Origin: CAUTYU01 sp963545205
GTDB lineage: Bacteria > Desulfobacterota > Desulfovibrionia > Desulfovibrionales > Desulfomicrobiaceae
Direction of reading: 5' to 3'
DNA: 64,000 nucleotides
NCBI GenBank assembly: GCA_963545205.1
Contig: CAUUHW010000004.1
Coordinates: 124,001 to 188,000 of the forward strand
Under the pieces are notes generated by a model that ran no database searches, was not told the origin of the DNA, and saw only the letters and a list, made by a program, of their open reading frames with translations. This document shows, piece after piece, positions 17,589 to 26,478 of this stretch. Position 1 is the first letter of the stretch. Each line of letters opens with the position of its first letter. The position numbers were made by a program, and so were the translations under genes.

Positions 17589-18491
17589 ATGGAACTTTTT
17601 TTTCAGCAACTCATAAACGGCCTGGCTGTTGGCGGTATTTATGCTCTGGTCGCCCTTGGCTACACCATGGTCTATGGCGTGCTCAAGCTGATTAACTTCG
17701 CCCACGGCGATTTGTTCACTGTGGGCGCGTATCTGGGATTGACCTTTCTGGTCTCGGCCGGTGTGATGAACACGTTTGGCCCGGTAGGGGGGCTGAGCGT
17801 TCTGGCCGTTTTGATTGCCGGTCTGGTCGGTCTTGTTGGAGTGTTAGTGGAAAGGGCGGCCTACCGTCCCTTGCGCAACTCAAACCGTCTTTCCGCTGTT
17901 GTGTCCGCTCTTGGCGCGTCAATTTTTTTGCAAAACGCCGTAATGCTTGTCTATGGAGCCAGATTTCGTGTTTATCCGCGCAATCTTTTTCCTGACACCA
18001 TTTCCCTGCTTGGCCTGCAACTGTCCTTTATGCGTGTGTTTTTACTGCTGATCTCATTTTCCCTGATGCTGGCGCTGTACTGGTTTATCCATAAAACCCG
18101 TACAGGCGCGGCTATTCGGGCCACGGCTATTGATCAGGACGCGGCCAGACTGATGGGGATAAATGTGAACCGGATTTTGACCCTGGTCTTTTTTATCGGC
18201 CCGGCCCTGGGTGGGTGCGCTGGTTTGCTGGTGGGCCTGTACTATGGGCAAATCAATTTCACCATGGGCTGGATGTATGGCATGAAAGCCTTTACCGCCG
18301 CCATTCTTGGCGGTATCGGCAATATCCCGGGTGCCATGCTGGGTGGTGTTTTGCTGGGAGTGATTGAGGCCCTTGGCGCGGCCTACATTTCCATTGCCTG
18401 GAAAGACGCCATTGCGTTTGCCGTGCTTATTTCTATCCTGATTTTCCGCCCCCACGGACTATTGGGAGAACGGGTTGCTGACAAGTTATGA
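17589..18491 (+). CDS. livH: Branched-chain amino acid ABC transporter permease LivH
   Basis: The 300-residue, eight-helix inner-membrane permease begins MELFFQQLINGLAVGGIYAL, a near-invariant LivH opening. It contains GYTMVYGVLKLINFAHGD and the ATPase-contact region ATAIDQDAARLMGINVNRI, followed by AFTAAILGGIGNIPGAMLGG. The last four bases overlap the start of livM. Confidence 0.95.
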   Translation: MELFFQQLINGLAVGGIYALVALGYTMVYGVLKLINFAHGDLFTVGAYLGLTFLVSAGVMNTFGPVGGLSVLAVLIAGLVGLVGVLVERAAYRPLRNSNRLSAVVSALGASIFLQNAVMLVYGARFRVYPRNLFPDTISLLGLQLSFMRVFLLLISFSLMLALYWFIHKTRTGAAIRATAIDQDAARLMGINVNRILTLVFFIGPALGGCAGLLVGLYYGQINFTMGWMYGMKAFTAAILGGIGNIPGAMLGGVLLGVIEALGAAYISIAWKDAIAFAVLISILIFRPHGLLGERVADKL

Positions 18492-19432
18492 ATGCTGTGC
18501 GAAAAATCCTTTTCCTGTTGCCGGTTGTTCTGTTCTTTTGCCTGCCGGTATTTTTGAATGCCTACTGGATTGATGTCTTCAATAATGTCGGGTTGTACGC
18601 CATACTCGCCCTGAGTCTGAACCTTATTCTGGGCCATGCCGGCCTGTTTCACATGGGCCATGCCGCATTCTACGCGCTTGGCGCGTATACTACAGCGATT
18701 TTGAACATCAATTTTCATATTCCTGTGTTATGGGTACTGCCGGTCAGCGGTCTTGTCGCGGCTCTTTTTGCCGCGTTGGTCATGCGTCCTGTTATCCGCT
18801 TGCGCGGAGATTACCTGTTGATTGTGACCATTGGCATTGGAGAGATTGTCCGCATTGCCCTTATAAACGATCTGTTCGGACTTACCGGTGGAGCAAACGG
18901 GCTGTTTGGCGTTTCCCGGCCTGTGATTTTTGGATATGTGATAAAAACTCCGGCGGATTTTTTTTACCTGATCTGGTTTTTAGTGCTGGTCACCATGTTT
19001 TTGTTTGCCCGTCTGGAACATTCCCGTTTTGGCCGGGCCTTGAATTATATAAAGGAAGATGAGGTGGCCGCCGGTGGCAACGGCATTGACACCGGTTTTT
19101 ACAAGCTGGCTGTTTTTTGTCTGGGCGCGGCCTGGGCAGGTATGACCGGAACGGTCTTTGCCGCCAAGATGACAATTATTTCTCCTGAATCATTTACTTT
19201 TCTTGAATCTGTCATGCTTTTCAGCATTGTTATTCTGGGCGGTTCCGGCAGTATCTGGGGCATGTTGCTGGGGGCTTTTTTGATTGTGGGGCTGCCGGAG
19301 CTGTTTAAGCATTTCGCTTCGGCGAGAATGCTTGTTTTTGGTGCGGCCATTGTGCTGATGATGATTTTTCGGCCCCAGGGCTTTTTAGCGCCGTTAAAAC
19401 GTGTGTACACGCTGCCAGGAAAAGGCGTATGA
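18488..19432 (+). CDS. livM: Branched-chain amino acid ABC transporter permease LivM
   Basis: The 314-residue second permease has the LivM landmarks NVGLYAILALSLNLILGHAG, FHMGHAAFYALGAYTTA, LRGDYLLIVTIGIGEIVRI and FGLTGGANG. The cytoplasmic coupling loop has GRALNYIKEDEVAAGGNGID, and the C-terminal ILGGSGSIWGMLLGAFL is typical. ATG overlaps the livH end by four bases (ATGA), and its own end overlaps livG the same way. Confidence 0.95.
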   Translation: MNAVRKILFLLPVVLFFCLPVFLNAYWIDVFNNVGLYAILALSLNLILGHAGLFHMGHAAFYALGAYTTAILNINFHIPVLWVLPVSGLVAALFAALVMRPVIRLRGDYLLIVTIGIGEIVRIALINDLFGLTGGANGLFGVSRPVIFGYVIKTPADFFYLIWFLVLVTMFLFARLEHSRFGRALNYIKEDEVAAGGNGIDTGFYKLAVFCLGAAWAGMTGTVFAAKMTIISPESFTFLESVMLFSIVILGGSGSIWGMLLGAFLIVGLPELFKHFASARMLVFGAAIVLMMIFRPQGFLAPLKRVYTLPGKGV

Positions 19433-20205
19433 GTTTTTTCGCGGTAGAAGAATTAAGCAAGAGTTTTGGTGGATTGATGGCGGTCAGCGATTTGTCCTTT
19501 TCCATGGAAGAGGGGAGTGTTACCGGCCTGATCGGGCCAAACGGGGCAGGGAAGACAACGGTCTTTAATCTGATAACCGGCAATTACCGGCCAGATCAGG
19601 GGCGTATCTTGTTTAACGGAAAAAATCTGGCCGGACTGCCCATGCACGCCATTGTTTCCCTGGGTATTGCCCGCACCTTTCAGTCTATCCGTCTTTTTCA
19701 AAAGATGAGCGTACTGGAAAACGTGCTGGCCGGAACGCACTGCCGTACCCACAGCGGGATTGTTGCCGCCATGTTTCGTTTTGCTTCACAGAAAAGAGAA
19801 GAACAGGAAGCGGTTCAAAACGCCATGACGGAGCTTGCTTTTGTCGGGCTGGAAAATCTTGCTGACAAGCGGGCCGGCAGTCTGTCTTACGGGCAGCAGC
19901 GGTTGCTGGAAATTGCCAGGGCCCTGGCCACAAGGCCCCGACTGCTTATTCTGGACGAACCGGCCGGGGGCATGAATGACAAGGAAACCAAGGACCTTAT
20001 TGTGCTTATTGAGCGTTTGCAGGAGCGCGGAATTTCAATTTTGCTGATTGAGCATGACATGCGTCTGGTGATGCGCGTGTGCGCTCGCCTTGTTGTTCTG
20101 GAACACGGTATGCTGATTGCGGATGGTGAGCCAAAAGAAATCCGCAATCTGCCACGGGTGATTGAAGCCTATCTTGGCCCTGATGAGGCAGGCGTATGCT
20201 TTTAG
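19429..20205 (+). CDS. livG: Branched-chain amino acid ABC transporter ATPase LivG
   Basis: This 258-residue ATP-binding subunit has Walker A GPNGAGKTT near residue 37 and the Q-loop in NGK/ARTFQSIRLF. The ABC signature is unusually LSYGQQRLLEIARAL (consensus LSGGQ), as is common in LivG. Walker B is LLILDEPAGGMN, and the switch is EHDMRLV. It overlaps livM by four bases and livF by ten. Confidence 0.95.
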   Translation: MSFFAVEELSKSFGGLMAVSDLSFSMEEGSVTGLIGPNGAGKTTVFNLITGNYRPDQGRILFNGKNLAGLPMHAIVSLGIARTFQSIRLFQKMSVLENVLAGTHCRTHSGIVAAMFRFASQKREEQEAVQNAMTELAFVGLENLADKRAGSLSYGQQRLLEIARALATRPRLLILDEPAGGMNDKETKDLIVLIERLQERGISILLIEHDMRLVMRVCARLVVLEHGMLIADGEPKEIRNLPRVIEAYLGPDEAGVCF

Positions 20206-20909
20206 AAATAACAAATTTGTACGTCAGTTATAACAATGTGCAGGCCGTCAAAGGCATTGACATACATGTTGAACAAGGCGAAATTGTCACAGTTCTTGGG
20301 GCCAATGGGGCTGGAAAATCAACGACTTTACTGGCCATCAGTGGTCTTGTTATTCCGTGCAAAGGCGAAATCGTGTTTGACGGAAAACCGTTACGCCACA
20401 TGGAAGCGCATGACATTGTGCGGGAAGGGATTGTGCATGTGCCTGAAGGCCGCCGTGTATTTGGCACCATGACTGTTCTTGAAAATCTGTCTCTTGGCGG
20501 TTTTCTTGTGCAGGACAGGGCACGCTTTCAAAAGACGCTTGGCTGGATTTTTGAACTTTTTCCCCGCTTGCGGGAACGAAAAAAACAGCTCGCCGGAACC
20601 TTGAGCGGGGGAGAGCAGCAAATGCTGGCTATTGCCAGAGGCCTGATGGGCCAACCCCGGCTCATGCTGCTGGACGAGCCAAGTCTTGGTCTGGCTCCGA
20701 TTCTGGTGCGGTCGATTTTTTCCACGATACAAGAGATTAACGCCAGCGGAGTGACCATCATTCTGGTTGAACAAAACGCTCGCGCTGCCTTGCGTCTGGC
20801 GCACAGGGGCTACGTTCTGGAAACTGGAAATTGCGTACTTTCAGGAACAGCAACAGACCTTTTGCAGGACAGGGGCGTGCAAAACGCCTATCTGGGCGCG
20901 AGGGTCTGA
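20196..20909 (+). CDS. livF: Branched-chain amino acid ABC transporter ATPase LivF
   Basis: The 237-residue second ATPase has Walker A GANGAGKST, the LivF-typical VHVPEGRRVFGTMTVLENL, signature LSGGEQQMLAIARGL, Walker B LMLLDEPSLGLAP and switch EQNARAAL. It starts inside the end of livG and closes the transporter operon. glnS follows 44 bases later and may be co-transcribed. Confidence 0.95.
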   Translation: MLLEITNLYVSYNNVQAVKGIDIHVEQGEIVTVLGANGAGKSTTLLAISGLVIPCKGEIVFDGKPLRHMEAHDIVREGIVHVPEGRRVFGTMTVLENLSLGGFLVQDRARFQKTLGWIFELFPRLRERKKQLAGTLSGGEQQMLAIARGLMGQPRLMLLDEPSLGLAPILVRSIFSTIQEINASGVTIILVEQNARAALRLAHRGYVLETGNCVLSGTATDLLQDRGVQNAYLGARV

Positions 20910-20953
20910 CACGATGCTTACACCGACGGGAGTGAAGAGTGCAGGAAAACAAC

Positions 20954-22654
20954 ATGGCTGAAAAACAGCTGACAAATGAAAATTTTGTGCGGGCCATTAT
21001 TAGCCAGGATCTGGCTGAAAACAAAAACAACGGGCGCGTTCATACCCGTTTCCCGCCAGAGCCGAACGGCTATCTGCATATCGGACACGCCAAATCAATC
21101 TGCCTCAATTTCGGTCTGGCCAGGGAGTTTCAAGGGCAGTGTAACCTGCGTTTTGACGATACCAATCCTGAAAAAGAAGAAACAGAATATGTTGATTCGA
21201 TTATGGAAGATGTGCGCTGGCTTGGTTTTTCCTGGGACAATCTGTGCTACAGCTCCGATTATTTCGACCAGCTCTACGAATTGGCTGAAAAACTGATTGA
21301 AAAGGGGCTGGCCTACGTTGATTCCCAAAGCGCGGACGAAATCCGTGCCACTCGCGGAACCCTGACCGAACCCGGCCACAACAGCCCTTTTCGGGAACGG
21401 AGCGTGGCGGAAAATCTTGAACTTTTCCGGCAGATGAAGGCCGGAGCATTTGATGATGGAGCGCATGTCCTGCGGGCCAAAATTGACATGGCCTCGCCCA
21501 ATATCGTCATGCGGGACCCGGTTATTTACCGTATCCGCAAGGTGAGCCATCACCGCAGCGGCGACAGGTGGAATGTGTATCCCATGTACGACTTTGCCCA
21601 CTGCCTGTCTGATTCCATTGAAAACATCACCCATTCCATCTGCACGCTGGAATTTGAAAACAACCGTGCCCTGTACCACTGGGTGCTTGACGCGCTTGAA
21701 CTTGCCTCTCATCCCTGCCAGTATGAATTTGCCCGTTTGAACATGACCTATACCCTGCTCAGCAAACGTAAACTGTTGCGTCTGGTGACCCAGGGCCATG
21801 TCAGCGGCTGGGACGACCCGCGTATGCCAACCATTAGCGGACTGCGGCGCAGAGGGTATACACCTGCGGCCCTGCGTGATTTTTGCGACCGTATTGGCGT
21901 GGCCAGAGCTGATTCAACCGTGGATGTGGCCCTGCTGGAACATTGCCTGCGTGAAGACCTCAATGCTCACGCGCCCCGTTATATGGCTGTGCTTGACCCC
22001 TTGAAGGTGGTGATTGAAAATTACCCGCAGGATCAGGAAGAAGAATTTGTTTTTCCCAACTATCCCGACAAGGAAGAGATGGGGTTACGGACTGTTCCCT
22101 TTGCCCGTGAAATCTTTATTGACCGCGCAGATTTTATGGAAGACCCGCCAAAGAAATTTTTTCGGCTGGCTGTAGGCCGGGAAGTCCGCCTGCGCTACGC
22201 CTATTACATCACCTGCCAGAGTGTGATAAAAGACGAGCAGGGCAGGGTGGTGGAACTTCGCTGTACGTATGACCCCATGACCCGTGGCGGGTGGTCAGAA
22301 GACGGGCGCAAGGTGAAGGGAACACTGCACTGGGTACCGGCCGCGGCTTCCATCGGGGCTGAGGTGCGCCTGTACGACCGTTTGTTCAAAGACGAAAACC
22401 CGGGCGCGGCTGCCGAGGAAAATCTGGCCGAAGCCCTTAATCCTGATTCACTAAAGATAAACACCGAGGCCCGTCTGGAACCGGCTCTTGGTCAACTTGC
22501 CGCCGGAAGCATTGTTCAGTTTGAGCGGGTTGGGTATTTTTGCGCGGACAGTAAGGAACATCAACCGGAACATCCGGTTTTTAACCGTGCTGTTGGTTTG
22601 CGTGACAGCTGGGCCAGGGTACAGCGCAATCAGACCGACTCGTCTGATAGATAA
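20954..22654 (+). CDS. glnS: Glutaminyl-tRNA synthetase
   Basis: The 566-residue class I synthetase is read from ATG 20954 (MAEKQLTNENFVRAII), preceded by CAGGA; a GTG at 20939 is the alternative. The HIGH motif is RFPPEPNGYLHIGHAKS and the KMSKS-equivalent is LLSKRKL. VMRDPVIYRI, YPMYDFAHCLSDSIENITHS and SGWDDPRMPTISGLRRRGY are diagnostic for GlnRS rather than GluRS. The C-terminal beta-barrel domains are present. Its presence suggests direct Gln-tRNA charging rather than sole use of the amidotransferase route. Confidence 0.97.
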   Translation: MAEKQLTNENFVRAIISQDLAENKNNGRVHTRFPPEPNGYLHIGHAKSICLNFGLAREFQGQCNLRFDDTNPEKEETEYVDSIMEDVRWLGFSWDNLCYSSDYFDQLYELAEKLIEKGLAYVDSQSADEIRATRGTLTEPGHNSPFRERSVAENLELFRQMKAGAFDDGAHVLRAKIDMASPNIVMRDPVIYRIRKVSHHRSGDRWNVYPMYDFAHCLSDSIENITHSICTLEFENNRALYHWVLDALELASHPCQYEFARLNMTYTLLSKRKLLRLVTQGHVSGWDDPRMPTISGLRRRGYTPAALRDFCDRIGVARADSTVDVALLEHCLREDLNAHAPRYMAVLDPLKVVIENYPQDQEEEFVFPNYPDKEEMGLRTVPFAREIFIDRADFMEDPPKKFFRLAVGREVRLRYAYYITCQSVIKDEQGRVVELRCTYDPMTRGGWSEDGRKVKGTLHWVPAAASIGAEVRLYDRLFKDENPGAAAEENLAEALNPDSLKINTEARLEPALGQLAAGSIVQFERVGYFCADSKEHQPEHPVFNRAVGLRDSWARVQRNQTDSSDR

Positions 22655-22666
22655 GAAGAGAGCGCA

Positions 22667-24358
22667 ATGGCAACAACAATGATACTTCTTTCCACACTGG
22701 GCGGTTTAGGCCTGCTGCTCTTTGGTATGCGAATGATGACCGAAGGGTTGCAGGCGGCAGCCGGACAGAGCATTCGTGGAATCCTGAATCAGGTTTCTTC
22801 CAACAGGGCGCTGGGGTGTCTTACCGGTACGGTTGTCACCGCTGTCATCCAATCCTCTTCCGCCACAACAGTCATGCTTGTCGGGCTGGTCGGCGCCGGG
22901 CTGATGAGTCTGTATCAGGCGGTTGGAGTGATACTGGGCGCCAATATCGGAACCACTGTTACTGCCCAGTTGATTGCTTTTGACCTTGGCAAGCTGGCCT
23001 TGCCGGCAATCGCCCTGGGAGTTGGACTGCGTTTTTTTGCCGTGAAAAAAAGGGTACGCTCTTTTGGGGATATTGTTCTGGGATTTGGCATACTTTTTCT
23101 GGGCCTGACCGTGATGAAAGATTCCCTGCTTCCACTGCGCAGCAATCCCCAGTTTGTTGCGTTTTTTACCAGATTTGGAGTTGACACTCTTGGACAGACA
23201 CTGATGTGTGTTGGTGTTGGCACCATTTTGACCATTCTCATTCAATCGTCCGCAGCAACCATTGGTTTAACCATGACCCTGGCTGGGCAGGGCCTGATTG
23301 ATTTTCCAACAGCCATGGCCCTGGTTCTGGGCGAAAATATCGGAACCACAATCACGGCCCAGCTTTCAACCATTGGCAGCAACGCGGAAGCGCATCAGGT
23401 GGCCAATGCCCATACCCTGTTTAATATTATGGGCGTGATGCTGACGATTTTGTTCTTTCCTTTTTTTGTCAAAGGAGTTGTTTTCTGCACCCAGATACTT
23501 GGCCTGTCTTCCGATGTCGCGGGAGTTCCAAATGAGAATATAAATCGGTATATTGCCAATGGTCATACTCTGTTTAATATTGTGAACGCCTTGTTTTTTC
23601 TGCTGATTATGCCCTGGCTGGTCAAAATTACGCAGTTGTTGTCTCCAAGAGAGACTGAAGACAAGGATTTACTGGTTCTGCCGCAGTTCAGCGACCTGTT
23701 ACAGGATAATCCGCTGGCTGCGGTCGCCAAGATCCGCGATGAGGTATTCACGCTGTCACTGGTTTTACGTTTAAGCCTGGAAACAGGGGTCAAGATTATC
23801 TCCACCGGCGACCTGAAACTGCTCAAACAGTGTCTGCGCTACGAAGAATATATCAATTCCGCGCATAAAGAAATTTTGCGGTTTATTTCCCGTATCTTTC
23901 AAAGCGGAGTTAGCGACGACCTGTCAACAGAAATATCCGCTCTGATGCGGGTCAGCTACCATATTGAGCGGATTGGCAACACGGTTGTCAATATCAATCG
24001 CCAGTTGAGCGAGGTGATTGAAGAAGATAAGGACTTCTCACCTGAGGCCTGGGGCGAACTTGAAATGCTGGGGGACACGGTTTTTGATCTGCTGGATATG
24101 GTCAGCACGGCTATCCACAAGTACCCGTCTCGTCTGATTGAAGAGGCGGCTGTTTTGGAAGACCGCATTGATGAGCTGCGAAACCAGATGCGCAAAACAC
24201 ACGTCAGCCGTATGCGTGAAGCACGATGTGAGATTGATACCGGAATCATTTTCTTGGACGTTATTGCCAGATTTGAAAAGATTGGTGACTGGACCTTTGA
24301 TATCGCCAGAAATCTGGAAAATATTGACACGCAGCAGTCCAGCTTTCTGTCGTCTTGA
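22667..24358 (+). CDS. Na+/phosphate cotransporter with PhoU-like tail
   Basis: The 563-residue protein joins two Na/Pi-cotransporter repeats with a C-terminal PhoU-like helical domain. The repeats carry the duplicated QSSSATT (VVTAVIQSSSATTVML) and QSSAATIG motifs that form the substrate site, with GANIGTTVTAQ and GENIGTTITAQ after them. From about residue 340 it is soluble and helical (LMRVSYHIERIGNTVVNINR), ending RFEKIGDWTFDIARNLE. The family imports phosphate with sodium; the PhoU part probably regulates. Start ATG 22667 follows AAGAGAG. Confidence 0.92.
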   Translation: MATTMILLSTLGGLGLLLFGMRMMTEGLQAAAGQSIRGILNQVSSNRALGCLTGTVVTAVIQSSSATTVMLVGLVGAGLMSLYQAVGVILGANIGTTVTAQLIAFDLGKLALPAIALGVGLRFFAVKKRVRSFGDIVLGFGILFLGLTVMKDSLLPLRSNPQFVAFFTRFGVDTLGQTLMCVGVGTILTILIQSSAATIGLTMTLAGQGLIDFPTAMALVLGENIGTTITAQLSTIGSNAEAHQVANAHTLFNIMGVMLTILFFPFFVKGVVFCTQILGLSSDVAGVPNENINRYIANGHTLFNIVNALFFLLIMPWLVKITQLLSPRETEDKDLLVLPQFSDLLQDNPLAAVAKIRDEVFTLSLVLRLSLETGVKIISTGDLKLLKQCLRYEEYINSAHKEILRFISRIFQSGVSDDLSTEISALMRVSYHIERIGNTVVNINRQLSEVIEEDKDFSPEAWGELEMLGDTVFDLLDMVSTAIHKYPSRLIEEAAVLEDRIDELRNQMRKTHVSRMREARCEIDTGIIFLDVIARFEKIGDWTFDIARNLENIDTQQSSFLSS

Positions 24359-24400
24359 GCTGGATGCCTGAGGAACTGACTTGTAAAAAACGGAGGGCGT

Positions 24401-25201
24401 ATGCTGACATATCTTTCATTTATTGTGCTGGGGATATTTGCCGGTTTTCTGGCCGGGTTGCTGGGTATTGGCGGGGGACTGATTATTGTGCCGTTTCTGT
24501 CCTTTGTTTTTGCCCTTCAGGGGAGCGTGGCACCTGAATATGTCATGCACCTGGCCCTGGGTACATCTCTTACCAGTATTATTTTTACCTCCATTTCAAG
24601 CACTGCGGCCCACCACCGCCGGGGAGCCATTCTGTGGCCGGTATGGCTCCGGATTGTCCCCGGAATACTTATTGGCACATTTGCGGGAAGCCGCGTGGCC
24701 GCATACCTGCCAACAAATTTTTTGAAGGTTTTTTTCGCGTTTTTTTTGTACTATGTGGCGTTTCGCATGATCAGGAGCAAAAAAACGCAAGCCGGACGCG
24801 ATTTGCCGGGACGGACGGGAATGCTCGCGGCTGGAAGCGGAATCGGTTTTGTTGCCAGTTGGGTTGGTATTGGCGGCGGAACACTTTCCGTTCCCTTTTT
24901 AAGCTGGTGTTCTGTTGAACTGCACAAGGCTATTGGTACTTCCGCGGCTATCGGTCTGCCCATCGCCCTTGCCGGAGCTGTTGGATACGCCACAGCAGGG
25001 CTTGGAAAGGCTGGACTGCCGACTTACAGTCTTGGTTTTGTCAATCTGGCGGCTCTGCTTTTTATCGTGCTTGGCAGTGTAGCAACCGCTCCTCTTGGAG
25101 CCAGGGTTGCGCACAGTCTGCCTGTGCCCCGTTTGAAAAAGTTTTTTGCCGTGCTGCTTCTGGTGCTCGGGACAAGAATGTGGGTCAGTGTTTTTATTTA
25201 A
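24401..25201 (+). CDS. TauE/SafE-family sulfite/organosulfonate exporter
   Basis: The 266-residue protein has about eight helices and the family's duplicated glycine-rich motifs, GLLGIGGGLIIVPFL near the N-terminus and WVGIGGGTLSVPFLSW in the second half. ALGTSLTSIIFTS and GTSAAIGLPIAL are also typical. Members export sulfite, sulfoacetate or related anions, which would suit a sulfur-metabolising organism, but the substrate is not readable from sequence. GGAGGG precedes the ATG. Confidence 0.9.
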   Translation: MLTYLSFIVLGIFAGFLAGLLGIGGGLIIVPFLSFVFALQGSVAPEYVMHLALGTSLTSIIFTSISSTAAHHRRGAILWPVWLRIVPGILIGTFAGSRVAAYLPTNFLKVFFAFFLYYVAFRMIRSKKTQAGRDLPGRTGMLAAGSGIGFVASWVGIGGGTLSVPFLSWCSVELHKAIGTSAAIGLPIALAGAVGYATAGLGKAGLPTYSLGFVNLAALLFIVLGSVATAPLGARVAHSLPVPRLKKFFAVLLLVLGTRMWVSVFI

Positions 25202-25261
25202 CAGGCTGTTTTAACTTATTTTGCTGGAACAGATAACAGCATTGCTGAGTTGGATAAAAAA

Positions 25262-25459
25262 ATGTGGAAAGAAAAGACGAGTGGTTCTGAATATCTATGC
25301 CAAAATTGTGGAAAAAGACTTGTTCTGGAAAAAAGGTGACGACAGGTTATTTTGCGTTGCCGGGTCTGCAACGCTGAGTACGCGCTTAAAGAGTACGCCC
25401 GACAGATGGAAGAAGAATTTGAAGAATATGTGGCAGATATTCCCTGCGACAGACTGTAA
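25262..25459 (+). pseudogene. Zinc-ribbon protein interrupted by in-frame TGA (nonsense mutation or candidate selenoprotein)
   Basis: From ATG 25262 the frame reads MWKEKTSGSEYLCQNCGKR, then LVLEKR, a TGA at 25337-25339, and continues without break as RQVILRCRVCNAEYALKEYA to DIPCDRL and TAA at 25457-25459. Two CxxC pairs (CQNC and CRVC) straddle the TGA and would form one zinc ribbon, so both halves belong together. A perfect 7-bp stem, GCGTTGC/GCAACGC with loop CGGGTCT (25354-25374), lies 14 bases after the TGA, within the usual window for a bacterial SECIS element. The TGA does not sit at an obvious redox position. A nonsense mutation is the simpler reading given the other remnants nearby. 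Function unknown. Confidence 0.55.
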
Positions 25460-25463
25460 AAAA

Positions 25464-25491
25464 TAAAACGGGCCTTTGGGGCCCGTTTTAT
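25464..25491. terminator. Bidirectional terminator between convergent genes
   Basis: ATAAAACGGGCC and GGCCCGTTTTAT form a perfect inverted repeat with a short loop and T/A tails on both sides. It separates the plus-strand TauE/zinc-ribbon genes from the minus-strand peroxiredoxin gene. Confidence 0.9.
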
Positions 25492-25511
25492 TTTTGCGTG
25501 TTAAAAAAAGT

Positions 25512-26231
25512 TTAGTCAAACGCCTGGGAGACTTTCCATTCTTCCCAGACCTTGCCGACCAGATTCACTCCGGGGTGCAATACAGCCTTGCCCGGTTTCC
25601 AGCCAGAGGGAGTAATGCCTTTTCCGGCTCTTACGTTTTGAAAGGCCTCTATCTGGCGCAGGGTTTCCAGAACATTTCTGCCAACAGGCGGAGTCAGGAC
25701 TTCAAAGCCCTGGATAATACCGTCAGGGTCAATCAGAAAACGTCCGCGCACGTCAACACCTTCTTCTGCGCTATACACGCCGTACAGCTCGCCTATTTTT
25801 CCGCCCGGATCAGAGAGCATGGGAAAGGGAACTGTTTTACAGCTTGTCATTTTGCCAAGTTCCTGATCAACCCACACCTTGTGGACAAACATGCTGTCAG
25901 TGCTGACGGAAAGAACCTGGGTACCCAGCTTTTCAAATTCCGCATGTTTTTCAGCGACCGCCGAAACTTCTGTCGCACAGACAAAGGTGAAGTCACCCGG
26001 ATAAAAACATAAAACGATCCATTTTCCCAAATGGTCGGACAATTTTACCTTTGTAAAATCTCCCTTGTGATAGGCGGATGTCTCAAAGTCAGGGGCCTTG
26101 CTTCCAATTCGTATCATATTTTTTTCTCCTGTTGTTTCCGGTTGTTTCTCAACCGTTGTGTCTGGTGCTGTATCATTTTCCTGAGTTTTTACAATTGATG
26201 CAGCGCACCCCACTGGGATTTTTTGATTCAT
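25512..26231 (-). CDS. AhpC/Prx1-type peroxiredoxin with possible N-terminal extension
   Basis: The protein reduces peroxides through Cys85 in FYPGDFTFVCATEVS; the usual Pro/Ser after Cys is Ala. SVSTDSMFVHKVW, GVYSAEEGVDVRGRFLIDPDG and LTPPVGRNVLETLRQI are typical of the family. The C-terminal resolving motif is changed from the usual V-C-P to ITPSGWKPG, so the resolving cysteine is absent. A candidate replacement is the Cys in KMTSCKTVPFPM. Two starts each have AGGAG: ATG 26231 gives 239 residues with a low-complexity head (MNQKIPVGCAAS), and ATG 26117 gives the normal 201-residue enzyme. Either one or both may be used. Confidence 0.9.
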   Translation of the reverse strand: MNQKIPVGCAASIVKTQENDTAPDTTVEKQPETTGEKNMIRIGSKAPDFETSAYHKGDFTKVKLSDHLGKWIVLCFYPGDFTFVCATEVSAVAEKHAEFEKLGTQVLSVSTDSMFVHKVWVDQELGKMTSCKTVPFPMLSDPGGKIGELYGVYSAEEGVDVRGRFLIDPDGIIQGFEVLTPPVGRNVLETLRQIEAFQNVRAGKGITPSGWKPGKAVLHPGVNLVGKVWEEWKVSQAFD

Positions 26232-26478
26232 AATTTCTCCTGCTTTTACAGTTAGTAAAAAACTTTTTGATAAATAGTCTTATTTAAGATAAAAGGCAAG
26301 GATTTTTTGTTCCCGGATTTGAAAAATCAGTTAATTAAAAAACTGCGTAACTCTCTATCTATCTTTGACAACAGGAAATTGACGTTATGGAACATTTTTT
26401 TTATTCGTATTTTTTATGATTGATTCCTGTTGGCTTCAAACATAAGATAAGGACATCTAACTTTGCGGAGTATGTTGT

